From a virus, in the IMG/VR virus record IMGVR_UViG_3300035211_000214, positions 1-20,379 of that record: a stretch of DNA of 20,379 nt; one strand, 5' to 3'. How positions within the stretch are numbered: the first letter of the stretch is position 1; the number at the start of each line of letters is the position of its first letter. The position numbers and the translations under genes are program-made. The notes beneath the pieces were generated by a model, which was not told where the DNA came from, made no database searches, and worked only from the letters and a program-made list of their open reading frames with translations. Positions 12,783 through 20,094 of this stretch are shown one piece after another.

Positions 12783-13626
12783 TAAAATAGCTATTGTAGG
12801 TAATTGCAAAACTTTAAATGAACAAATGTCTTTTAATACAGATACGGATTATTTTTTTGTAGGACATGGTTTATATAGTAAATGTCTTAGGGATAATAAT
12901 TATTTAGATAATTTTAATTTTGGATTACAGGAAGTAATGCTCTTAGAAATACATAGCAGGGAGAGTAGGCAAGAGAGATATCCTGAGTATATGGAGTGGC
13001 TCAAAACAGTAAAAGTCAGTAAATATATGCAGGAGTATTATTCGGATATAATATTTTCATATAAGTATGAGAGAGAGAAAATATGGGAGTACTTTCAGAA
13101 TAAAGGGGCAACCAGGCGTAACTTTATGGTAAGTTTCTCTTATATGGTGGCATTTGCGATATATAAAGGATATAAAAGAATAGAATTATATAATATAAAT
13201 ATGGTATATGGTGATGATTATATACAGAAGTATAGCTTTGAATATTGGTTGGGTATAGCTATAGGCTGTAATATAGAGGTAGCCTTAACGCCAGAATGTG
13301 ATTTGCTAAGATGCAAAGCATACGGCTATGATGTAGATAATACGCTTGGTGTATATCAGCAAAGAGCATTACAGGCTATACAGCTTAATATTTTAAAGGA
13401 TATAAATTTTGTAATGGCTTATTTAGGTGATTTGGTCAGCAGTATAACAGAAAAAGATGATCCTGTTATTGTAGAACTTTTAGAAATTTTACAGAATAAA
13501 CTAATCAGTGCTAAAAACGGAATTAGCGCTTTATATATAGAGCATCCAAAGTTTATGAAAGAAATTTTGGATAGGCATGGAATAGATATAAAGCCCCAGA
13601 AGTTTGATGAAGGGGATAAAGATTAA
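12775..13626 (+). CDS. GT42 sialyltransferase/MptE-like fold protein 1
   Basis: A 283-residue protein with GTG start (AAGGAGGTG five bases upstream) overlapping the previous gene. The N-terminus KIAIVGNCKTLN resembles the IxGNGPSL nucleotide-sugar loop of bacterial sialyltransferases of family GT42 and of the related MptE/DUF115 fold. The segment MVAFAIYKGYKRIELYNINM matches their ALGYKEIYLSGID signature. The same order of blocks is found in the protein at 14498-15901 (see its entry), so the two are paralogues. The GPS residues are replaced by CKT, so catalysis is uncertain. C-terminal ~90 residues are helical. A role in transferring or recognising the CMP-activated sugar made by neighbours is inference; MptE-like pterin kinase activity is the alternative and looks less likely here. 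Confidence 0.6.
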   Translation: MNNKIAIVGNCKTLNEQMSFNTDTDYFFVGHGLYSKCLRDNNYLDNFNFGLQEVMLLEIHSRESRQERYPEYMEWLKTVKVSKYMQEYYSDIIFSYKYEREKIWEYFQNKGATRRNFMVSFSYMVAFAIYKGYKRIELYNINMVYGDDYIQKYSFEYWLGIAIGCNIEVALTPECDLLRCKAYGYDVDNTLGVYQQRALQAIQLNILKDINFVMAYLGDLVSSITEKDDPVIVELLEILQNKLISAKNGISALYIEHPKFMKEILDRHGIDIKPQKFDEGDKD

Positions 13627-13664
13627 AAGTACGTAGTTTACATAGATAGATATAAGATATCACG

Positions 13665-13718
13665 CCTTATTAGGACAGTGGTTAGCAGGGGATATACCCT
13701 GCTAGCCCATTAATAAGG
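13665..13718 (+). promoter_or_regulatory. Large two-part hairpin over the ribosome binding site of the neuB-like gene
   Basis: Outer stem CCTTATTA (13665-13672) with TAATAAGG (13711-13718), inner stem TAGCAGGG (13683-13690) with CCCTGCTA (13697-13704) and loop GATATA. TGG and CCA add pairs between them. The 3' outer arm includes AAGG of the ribosome binding site AAGGAG at 13715-13720. A candidate translational switch. It lacks the T-run of a terminator. Confidence 0.65.
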
Positions 13719-13730
13719 AGAGTGAGATAA

Positions 13731-14501
13731 GTGACAAAAATCATACTGGATATAGCGAATAACCATTTGGGCAGTAGAGATATATTAGATAAACTAATAA
13801 GCTATCCACCAGCCGGTATGATTGATTATTTAAAGTTCCAATTATATAATCCTGAAAAGCTTAATAAGGATTATCCAAATTATGAAAAGTATAAGGAATC
13901 ATGCAAGAGGTGTTATATAGATTCTGATACTTTAAAACATATCTTAGAAGAGTTTAACTGGGCTGCTTCTAAAAAGCCTATGTTTACGATTTTTTCTAAA
14001 GACAGAATTGAATTTTTACAAGGAGCGCTTGATGAGCTTGATTATTCAGCCACATGGCCTTGTGATTTTGCGCTTAAAATTGCGAGTCCAGACATGAGTA
14101 ATTTTAAGCTTATTGATGCTGTGCAAGAAGCATTTCCTTCAAATCTTTTAGTTATTTCTACAGGTATGCATAGTGAAAATCAAATTGGAGAGTGTATTTC
14201 TCGTTATCCAAATGCTAAGTTTTTATATTGTATTTCTGAATATCCGGTAAGTCCAGAGGATATTGATTGGGGACGAATTTCAGAGCTGGATGGATTTTCC
14301 GATCATACACTTGGTATTGAGGCAGCAAAAAAGTGTATACTTATGGGTGTTGAATACCTGGAGTTTCATTTTACGCTGTCTAAAAATTTGCCTGGGAAGG
14401 ATCATTTTGTATCCAAAGATTTAAAAGATTTAGATAGGCTTGTTAAGTTTAAACAGTCCTTAGTTAATAATGAATTTTATAAAGTGAGGTGGCGTGGGTG
14501 A
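13731..14501 (+). CDS. neuB: NeuB-like sialic/nonulosonic acid synthase, lacking SAF domain
   Basis: A 256-residue TIM-barrel of the NeuB family, which condenses PEP with an N-acetyl sugar (for Neu5Ac, ManNAc). Motifs in order: ILDIANNHLGS (usual form AEIGxNHxG), MIDYLKFQ, FTIFSKD, LKIASPDMSN, LVISTGM, YCISEYPVSPEDIDW, FSDHTLGIE and LEFHFTLSKNLPGKDH. The two metal-binding histidines (SDHT and EFHF) are present. The glutamate of the first motif is aspartate here. Family members are usually near 340 residues, with a C-terminal SAF (antifreeze-like) domain that closes the active site of the partner subunit; this protein ends at the barrel. The GTG start at 13731 has AAGGAG upstream, overlaid by the hairpin at 13665-13718. 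It ends in GTGA overlap with the next gene. Confidence 0.88.
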   Translation: MTKIILDIANNHLGSRDILDKLISYPPAGMIDYLKFQLYNPEKLNKDYPNYEKYKESCKRCYIDSDTLKHILEEFNWAASKKPMFTIFSKDRIEFLQGALDELDYSATWPCDFALKIASPDMSNFKLIDAVQEAFPSNLLVISTGMHSENQIGECISRYPNAKFLYCISEYPVSPEDIDWGRISELDGFSDHTLGIEAAKKCILMGVEYLEFHFTLSKNLPGKDHFVSKDLKDLDRLVKFKQSLVNNEFYKVRWRG

Positions 14502-15901
14502 AAAAGAAAAATGTTGGTCCAGTTAAACCAGTAAGTACAGTAAGGCTTAGTACAAAAGATATGAATAATATTAAAGTAGAAGACAGTAAGCGTAGCGGTC
14601 TTCCTGTTAAAGGCCATCCTGTAGAGATTAAAGAGGGATATATAAGTAAAGCTACACCTATTATTGGTACTACTAAACCTGAAAATGATATAAATGAAAT
14701 AGGGGATATGGTTATAAAAAAATTTATAGATAATCTTACTCCAAAAAAGCTTGAAGTTTTAAAAAATATGCTTAAAGTTGGTTCTAAGGATCAGACAGCT
14801 GAAGCACAAAAAGTATTTGATGATATTAAATTCATTAAAAAAAATGATAAGTGTTGTATTATAGGATTTGCTCCAAGCTGGGACATTGCTCCTTATAGTG
14901 AAAAGGGAATTGATTTTTGGGGGATTAATGAGCTGTATCTTAATCTTCAAAAGGCTAAGATTACTACGCCTTTTGCCGCATGGTTTGAGGTACACAATAT
15001 AGAGCAGTCTCCAAGTAAGCAAAAACAGGAGCATCAAAAGTTTTTACAGACTTGTAAAATTCCGTTAGTTACTCAGCGGCATTGGGATAAGTACCCTTCG
15101 TCTATAGCTTATCCAGTACAGTATATAGTTAATTATTTTAATATGAACTTTGTAGTAGACGAAAAGAATACTGGTTTTTCTGATTATTCTAATCAGATAT
15201 CTTGGATGATAGCTCTTGCTATAGTTCTTGGATATAAAGAGATAATGGTATATGGTGTAGATATGGCTCAGCAGTCAGAATATGCATTTCAAAGGGCCTC
15301 ATGTCAGTTCTTTTTAGGATATGCTACTGGTAGTGGTATAAAAGTAAGAATACCAAAAGCTTGTGAGTTATTAAAAGCTGGTAGGCTTTATGGTTTTGAG
15401 TCTGATAATGCTAATAGATTCCGTAAGAAAGATAGAATTGCTGGATGTGATGAGTCAGTTCAGCACATTAAAGTTAGAAATGCTGAAATAGAGTTTTATA
15501 AGGAGTTTTTAGACAAGAAATTAGAAAAGGATTTAATTCTTGTGGATGCTGAACTTGCAGCAATGGAAAAGGATATAGCTGAGCTTAATACTATGATAAC
15601 TGTAGCAGATAATATACTTAATTTTTTAAATACTATGCCAGCTGATTTAGCTCAGATAGATAAGTCTAAAGTTAAGCTCTTAAATGCTAATACTGCTGGA
15701 AGAGATAAAGCTATTAAGGATATAGCTAAGATTAAAGCTGATATAAAAACTTTGAAAAAACAGAGAGAGAAACTTGAAGCAGATAAATATATTAATATTA
15801 AACTTCTTGAGGAAGAGTTTGAAGCTAATAGGTTGTCTCTTGAAACTTTGCAAGGTTCAATTCATGAATGTAAGCATGACTTGAATAATAATTTGGTGTA
15901 A
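14498..15901 (+). CDS. GT42 sialyltransferase/MptE-like protein 2 with coiled-coil tail
   Basis: A 467-residue protein. I take the GTG at 14498 (overlapping TGA of the neuB-like gene) because GAGGTGG is five bases upstream; a GTG at 14489 is possible. Residues 1-110 are a basic linker and a helical region. Residues about 115-300 form a sialyltransferase-like domain: CCIIGFAPSWDIAPYSEKGI, FWGINELY, FAAWFEVHNIE and MIALAIVLGYKEIMVYGVDM resemble the IxGNGPSL, FRCNQFY and ALGYKEIYLSGID blocks of GT42 enzymes. From about residue 325 to the end the protein is long coiled coil. It is a paralogue of the gene at 12775. It sits between neuB- and neuC-like genes, so it is the best candidate for using the CMP-sugar. 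The coiled coil may anchor it to a virion protein. The acceptor is unknown. Confidence 0.68.
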   Translation: MKKKNVGPVKPVSTVRLSTKDMNNIKVEDSKRSGLPVKGHPVEIKEGYISKATPIIGTTKPENDINEIGDMVIKKFIDNLTPKKLEVLKNMLKVGSKDQTAEAQKVFDDIKFIKKNDKCCIIGFAPSWDIAPYSEKGIDFWGINELYLNLQKAKITTPFAAWFEVHNIEQSPSKQKQEHQKFLQTCKIPLVTQRHWDKYPSSIAYPVQYIVNYFNMNFVVDEKNTGFSDYSNQISWMIALAIVLGYKEIMVYGVDMAQQSEYAFQRASCQFFLGYATGSGIKVRIPKACELLKAGRLYGFESDNANRFRKKDRIAGCDESVQHIKVRNAEIEFYKEFLDKKLEKDLILVDAELAAMEKDIAELNTMITVADNILNFLNTMPADLAQIDKSKVKLLNANTAGRDKAIKDIAKIKADIKTLKKQREKLEADKYINIKLLEEEFEANRLSLETLQGSIHECKHDLNNNLV

Positions 15902-15902
15902 T

Positions 15903-16952
15903 ATGGTTCTGGTTTTCATCGGCTCCAGGGCCAATTATGGTAGGCTAAAGGCAGTAATAGACCAGCTTATATCTAATAGTATTGATTTTGGGATAGTATT
16001 AGGATCGTATGATATTTCTAAGGAGTATCAGCAGTATGTAGTATTTAGAGTCGACAATCTTCTGTATAAGGATACTACATATAACATGGTAAGCTCTATG
16101 GGATTGGTGGCCCTTAATGTAACAAGCTTTTTATCAAATTTAAACAGATTACCTAAACTTGCTATTGTGCATGGTGATAGATTTGAAAATTTAGGCTTTG
16201 CAATAGCTTGTAGTTATAATAATATTAAGCTTTTACATACTGAGGGGGGCGAGTTCTCAGGGAATATTGATAATAAAATAAGGATGGCTATTACTGCTCT
16301 AGCTGATATACATTGCGTAACTACGCAGAATGCCGCAGAGCATCTAATTAAAGCAGGTATAGATGAGTCGAAGGTTTTTAATACTGGCTCTCCAGCAATT
16401 GATGAGGTTAAAAACTTAAATTTACCTGTTTTAAAGTATCCTTCAGATATTATAGCAGTTTTGTATAATCCATGTGAAGAGGATGATTTTGATGAATTTT
16501 TTAAAGCAATTTTAAAGCTTAGTGCAAAATATAAAATAGTCTGGATTAATCCTAATATTGATCCAGGTTATAAGATGATATGTAAGCAAGTGCATGCAAA
16601 TAAACAAATTGAGTTTATGAAGGGCTTATCAGTAGTTGCGTACTTTAAGGTATTAAATATGTGCAAGATGCTGATAGGCAATACATCTTCAGGAATAAAA
16701 GAATGTGCTTATCTCGGTATACCCTACATAATGGTAGGTATAAGGCAAAATAATAGAGAAATTGATGAAAATGTTTTAGTAAGGACAGGAAGGTTAGACG
16801 AAATATTATATAGAGTTAATTTTGCTGAGAGATATATAGAGAAATATGGAGGTCGTATTAAATATAATGGCCTTTTCGGCTGGGGTGATGCAGCTGAAAA
16901 AATAGTTAAAGTAGTAAGGGGGGTTTTAGATGATAGCATTGATTCCATTTAG
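15903..16952 (+). CDS. neuC: NeuC-like UDP-GlcNAc 2-epimerase (hydrolysing)
   Basis: A 349-residue GT-B-fold enzyme of the UDP-GlcNAc 2-epimerase family, hydrolysing subgroup, which yields ManNAc (or a related sugar) and UDP. Key segments: FIGSRANYGRLKAVI (usual TGTRADYGLL), LAIVHGDRFENLGFAIA, LLHTEGGEFSGNIDNKIRMA with the EGGE-SG-ID signature typical of NeuC rather than WecB, VFNTGSPAIDE, and GNTSSGIKECAYLGIPYIMV with the GIRQ region binding UDP. Length is close to the family's 370-390 residues. The ATG lies one base after the previous stop. GGTG upstream is a weak ribosome binding site, so coupled translation is likely. It overlaps the next gene by 23 bases. Confidence 0.9.
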   Translation: MVLVFIGSRANYGRLKAVIDQLISNSIDFGIVLGSYDISKEYQQYVVFRVDNLLYKDTTYNMVSSMGLVALNVTSFLSNLNRLPKLAIVHGDRFENLGFAIACSYNNIKLLHTEGGEFSGNIDNKIRMAITALADIHCVTTQNAAEHLIKAGIDESKVFNTGSPAIDEVKNLNLPVLKYPSDIIAVLYNPCEEDDFDEFFKAILKLSAKYKIVWINPNIDPGYKMICKQVHANKQIEFMKGLSVVAYFKVLNMCKMLIGNTSSGIKECAYLGIPYIMVGIRQNNREIDENVLVRTGRLDEILYRVNFAERYIEKYGGRIKYNGLFGWGDAAEKIVKVVRGVLDDSIDSI

Positions 16953-17637
16953 AAGTGGTAGTGAAAGGGTTCCAGATAAGTCTATAAGGATTTTTGATAG
17001 AAATGGTGTTAAGAAGCCATTATTTTTGCATACTGTAAGGCTGGCAGTTGAATGTTTTGAGTTATTTGATGCTATAATTATTACAACAGATTATAGTCTA
17101 GGCTTACTTCATAGCTTAAGTTACAATACTGTAAGCCAGTGCCAGGTTGTGGTAAGGGACAAGGTTAGCTCAGACCAGCCAGCTTCTGAGTATATAAAGG
17201 ATGTACTGGATTCAGGTAAGTCAAGTGATGAGCAGGATGTGTGCTTATTACAGATAACATGCCCGTTAAGGGCAAAGGCAGATATATACCAGGCTGCGGA
17301 TATATATTATATGAATAAGGATAAATGTAAAACTCTTGTTTCAGTAACTGAAGTAGATAGTATTAAAAAATTTTATATGCCATTTGGAAATACAGTATCT
17401 AGTTTATATCAGGGTGGTGTATTATCTTGCGATGAGAGTGATGGTAGCGGAGATAAGCTGTATCGCAGAAATAGCAGTATTTATATTTTCAATGTTGGAT
17501 ATTTTAGAGAAAATAATAGTATATTTAGTCCTAAGCCAAGCTATTATGAAATGCCAGCACATAGGAGTGTTGATATAAATACTGAAGAAGATTTTAAAAT
17601 GGCAGAGGCTTTATCTAAGGTGTGTGGTGTTATATGA
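16930..17637 (+). CDS. neuA: NeuA-like CMP-nonulosonate (CMP-sialic acid) synthetase
   Basis: A 235-residue cytidylyltransferase that activates a nonulosonic acid with CTP to CMP-sugar. Motifs: ALIPFRSGSERVPDKSIR (family IPARSGSKxxxxKN), IITTDY, LLQITCPLRAKADI (usual LQPTSPLR), KLYRRNSSIYIFN (usual YRRNGAIY) and HRSVDINTEEDF at the C-terminus with the two metal-ligand acids. All landmarks of NeuA/LegF/PseF proteins are in place and length is normal. The proline-serine pair of LQPTSPLR is changed to I-C. The ATG at 16930 has AAGGGGGG upstream. It ends with ATGA overlapping the next gene, keeping it in the operon. Confidence 0.92.
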   Translation: MIALIPFRSGSERVPDKSIRIFDRNGVKKPLFLHTVRLAVECFELFDAIIITTDYSLGLLHSLSYNTVSQCQVVVRDKVSSDQPASEYIKDVLDSGKSSDEQDVCLLQITCPLRAKADIYQAADIYYMNKDKCKTLVSVTEVDSIKKFYMPFGNTVSSLYQGGVLSCDESDGSGDKLYRRNSSIYIFNVGYFRENNSIFSPKPSYYEMPAHRSVDINTEEDFKMAEALSKVCGVI

Positions 17638-17843
17638 GCGAGTTTGCGGGTGGGTTTTTAAGTGCAGCTTGTTTTTTAATGTTATGTTTTGATGCATGCC
17701 TGGTATTTATAATATTAGGATTAAAGAAAGATATAGCGCGTATAGATGAGGAAATTGAAAATATGGCAAAGAATAAAGAGAATGAATATATAGATAATTA
17801 TAGAAATAGTAAGGGGCTTCTAAGTGGCAAAAAACAAAAATGA
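17634..17843 (+). CDS. Small membrane protein with one transmembrane segment
   Basis: A 69-residue protein starting MSEFAGGFLSAACFLMLCFD. The ATG at 17634 overlaps the NeuA stop (ATGA); the frame's GTG at 17622 is less well placed. One hydrophobic helix (about residues 5-30) is followed by an amphipathic, acidic-basic helix (GLKKDIARIDEEIENMAKN) and a basic tail. This is the topology of small phage membrane proteins and could be a holin-like or head-associated factor, but nothing else supports either. It overlaps the next gene by 20 bases. Confidence 0.65.
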   Translation: MSEFAGGFLSAACFLMLCFDACLVFIILGLKKDIARIDEEIENMAKNKENEYIDNYRNSKGLLSGKKQK

Positions 17844-18033
17844 TCCAACTATAGCTTTAAGGTGTCCTAGATGTAAGAGAATGGCCGGAGATGATATATA
17901 TGATAAACTATTTATTGTTCATTCTACAGATTATATTTCAAAAAGGATTTTGCAGCCAGAATTTATATTGGAGGTAAAATGTTCTAAATGCCATATTTAT
18001 AATACTATATTTTCAGGAGGTATAAAAAAATAA
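17824..18033 (+). CDS. Com-like zinc ribbon protein
   Basis: A 69-residue protein with GTG start (AAGGGG seven bases upstream). It has two CxxC pairs, CPRC (about residues 14-17) and CSKC (about 53-56), the second followed by HIYNTIF. The layout IALRCPRCKR and EVKCSKCHIYNT resembles Com family proteins, named after the phage Mu activator of mom translation, and is found widely in Gram-positive phages just before the portal. In Mu, Com binds mRNA. Here the role is unknown; a structural or regulatory zinc finger is the safest call. The insert between the two CxxC pairs is longer than in typical Com, so this is a loose match. Confidence 0.68.
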   Translation: MAKNKNDPTIALRCPRCKRMAGDDIYDKLFIVHSTDYISKRILQPEFILEVKCSKCHIYNTIFSGGIKK

Positions 18034-18036
18034 GAA

Positions 18037-20094
18037 ATGAAATCTGGCAGTTATGTACGTAGTGCAAAGGAAAAGGTACAAATAGAAAGCCAGAAAAATA
18101 ATGAGAGCTTCGATCGTAAAAGAAATGTGTTTATGACAGATGAAGAAATGACCCGTATAAATGACTATTTATCAATACTAGCTCATAATGAAGGTTCTTT
18201 AGGTGATTTATTTTCTGAGTGGGATGATATAGAGGAAAAGTACGGAAATCGTCAGCCGGATGAGGAAGATATGCCAAATACTAAAGCTAATATAATGGTT
18301 AGTACCATTGAAGGTATGATAACGCAGACTGTAGATAAGCAAATTAATACAGTTACCCAGGGTGTAGGACCTGAAGATGAATTTTTTGCTAATAATGCAA
18401 GAGTAGGACTTAATTGGGTATTTGAGCGGAATTTTATTACTGACAAAGCCGCCAATTTTGTTAGAAAGAAATTTAAGTTTGGAGTAGCATGGTTTAAAGT
18501 AGTTTTTGATTCTGATTATGCTGGAGGCTTTGGGTTATCTAAAATACAGGTAGTGCCTATTGATAGAATATATGTAGATAAAAAAATCACTGATGTTGAT
18601 AGGCTACAAGAGGCAGAATATATATGTGAAATAATAGATTGTTCTAAAACCTATGCTATGGAAGTGTATGGCAGGCCAAAAGCTGAAGCTATTAAGTATG
18701 GATATAATGAGCATACTAATTCGGATGCTTTTGAAAGGGATTTTGTTGTTCCTGATTGTGATCGTCAGTGGGCTTTAATTCAATGGTGGAGTAGAAATGA
18801 TGGTAAGTTAAGGCTGCAAGAGTTTTCTGCCTGTGGAATACTCTTGTATGATAGTCATAAAGAAGGTAATAGGCGAAGTAATCAGAAAAACAGTGATGTT
18901 ATAGCTAAATCTTATTATAAGTATGTAGCTGATGAGTACCCATATTTTCTGGATGTTAAATATCCAAGAGAAGGTTTTTTATATGGTTTTGGTGATGGAT
19001 GGTTGCTTATATCCATTCAGAAACTTGTAAATGAACTTTATGACAAGATTATGATACAGGCCAGGCCAAATCTTGTAATGATGGATATTTTTGCAAATGT
19101 TGATGTTAACTCATTTGATGATAATTCTTACTCTGTTACTCCATATGATGGGGCTAAATTAAATGGACGGCCACCGGTAATATCAGTGCCATGGGGTACT
19201 GTAAACAAAGATTTATATGAATTAATGGAGCGTATAAGAGTAGAAATGCAGAGAATTGTCAGGTATTCTGATTTAATGATGGGTCAGAGTAAGTCTGCTG
19301 ATACTGCAACGGAAGCAGCTATACAGCAGCAGCAAGGTAATTCACATATCGATTGGGAAAAAGGATGCCTTGAAAGAGTATTAGCAAGAGTAGGTAAGTA
19401 CTGCATAAATTTAATGATGGAGCTTAGCAAGACAGGTAAGTCACTTAGAATTGGTGAGGACAATGAGCAGTATAAATGGGTAGATTTTAGGAATTTTGCT
19501 AATATTCCTGTGCAAAAACCTGCTACCCAGAAGTTTATTAAAGATTATAGAACAAAGAATCCGGGTGTACCTATTCCTAAATATGAAGATGTGATGGAAG
19601 GCGAGAAACCTGTTACTAAAAATCTTGACTTAGATGTTACAATTAACGTTGGTTCTGGACTTCCTAAAAATCCTGCGTTTTTGTGGAGTATGATAGAGAA
19701 ATTGTCTCAGATGTTTGTAATTGATACTGATGAGGAGCCTCCAGTTCCTAAACCAGCTATTAATTATAAGGAAATGCGAAAGTTTTTGAAAGATTATTTA
19801 GGAGTGCCAATTAAGTCTGATAAGCAGATGAAAAAGTTTATTGAAGAGTTTAAGAAGCTGCAATTACAGCAGATGCAGCAAAAGATGGGTATGTCTGGCA
19901 TGAATCCGGCTGGATTCTCAGGCGGGCAGGCGACTACTCCAATGCCTGGTAATGCAGGTGTTATGGGTCCTGGTGGGCCTGGTGGAAACCAGCCAGCTCA
20001 GCAGCCAGAAACAGCAGGTATGACAGTTTCTGGTGGAAGCCCGGCAGACCAGATGAATAATCCAGCAAATGTAGGAGGATTAAGGAATGGATAA
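18037..20094 (+). CDS. Portal protein
   Basis: A 685-residue protein of the size and layout of P22-like or large Gram-positive phage portals: the dodecameric gate through which TerL pumps DNA into the head. Supporting segments include the long helical N-terminal region (DYLSILAHNEGSLGDLFSEW), NTKANIMVSTIEGMITQTVD, a central segment FKFGVAWFKVVFD followed by IQVVPIDRIYVD (the aspartate-rich strand typical of portals, often binding metal), and FLYGFGDGWLLISIQKLVNE. Near residue 430 GQSKSADTATEAAIQQQ is a known portal signature (Thr-Ala-Thr-Glu-Ala). The last ~70 residues are low-complexity Gly, Pro, Gln and Met. GGAGG at 18017 supports the ATG four bases after the upstream stop. Downstream it overlaps the next gene by eight bases. 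Confidence 0.88.
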   Translation: MKSGSYVRSAKEKVQIESQKNNESFDRKRNVFMTDEEMTRINDYLSILAHNEGSLGDLFSEWDDIEEKYGNRQPDEEDMPNTKANIMVSTIEGMITQTVDKQINTVTQGVGPEDEFFANNARVGLNWVFERNFITDKAANFVRKKFKFGVAWFKVVFDSDYAGGFGLSKIQVVPIDRIYVDKKITDVDRLQEAEYICEIIDCSKTYAMEVYGRPKAEAIKYGYNEHTNSDAFERDFVVPDCDRQWALIQWWSRNDGKLRLQEFSACGILLYDSHKEGNRRSNQKNSDVIAKSYYKYVADEYPYFLDVKYPREGFLYGFGDGWLLISIQKLVNELYDKIMIQARPNLVMMDIFANVDVNSFDDNSYSVTPYDGAKLNGRPPVISVPWGTVNKDLYELMERIRVEMQRIVRYSDLMMGQSKSADTATEAAIQQQQGNSHIDWEKGCLERVLARVGKYCINLMMELSKTGKSLRIGEDNEQYKWVDFRNFANIPVQKPATQKFIKDYRTKNPGVPIPKYEDVMEGEKPVTKNLDLDVTINVGSGLPKNPAFLWSMIEKLSQMFVIDTDEEPPVPKPAINYKEMRKFLKDYLGVPIKSDKQMKKFIEEFKKLQLQQMQQKMGMSGMNPAGFSGGQATTPMPGNAGVMGPGGPGGNQPAQQPETAGMTVSGGSPADQMNNPANVGGLRNG

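Noticed and set aside
14759-15037. A 92-codon minus-strand frame
   Set aside because: Shadow of the GT42-like gene, with no ribosome binding site and no coupling to any minus-strand gene.
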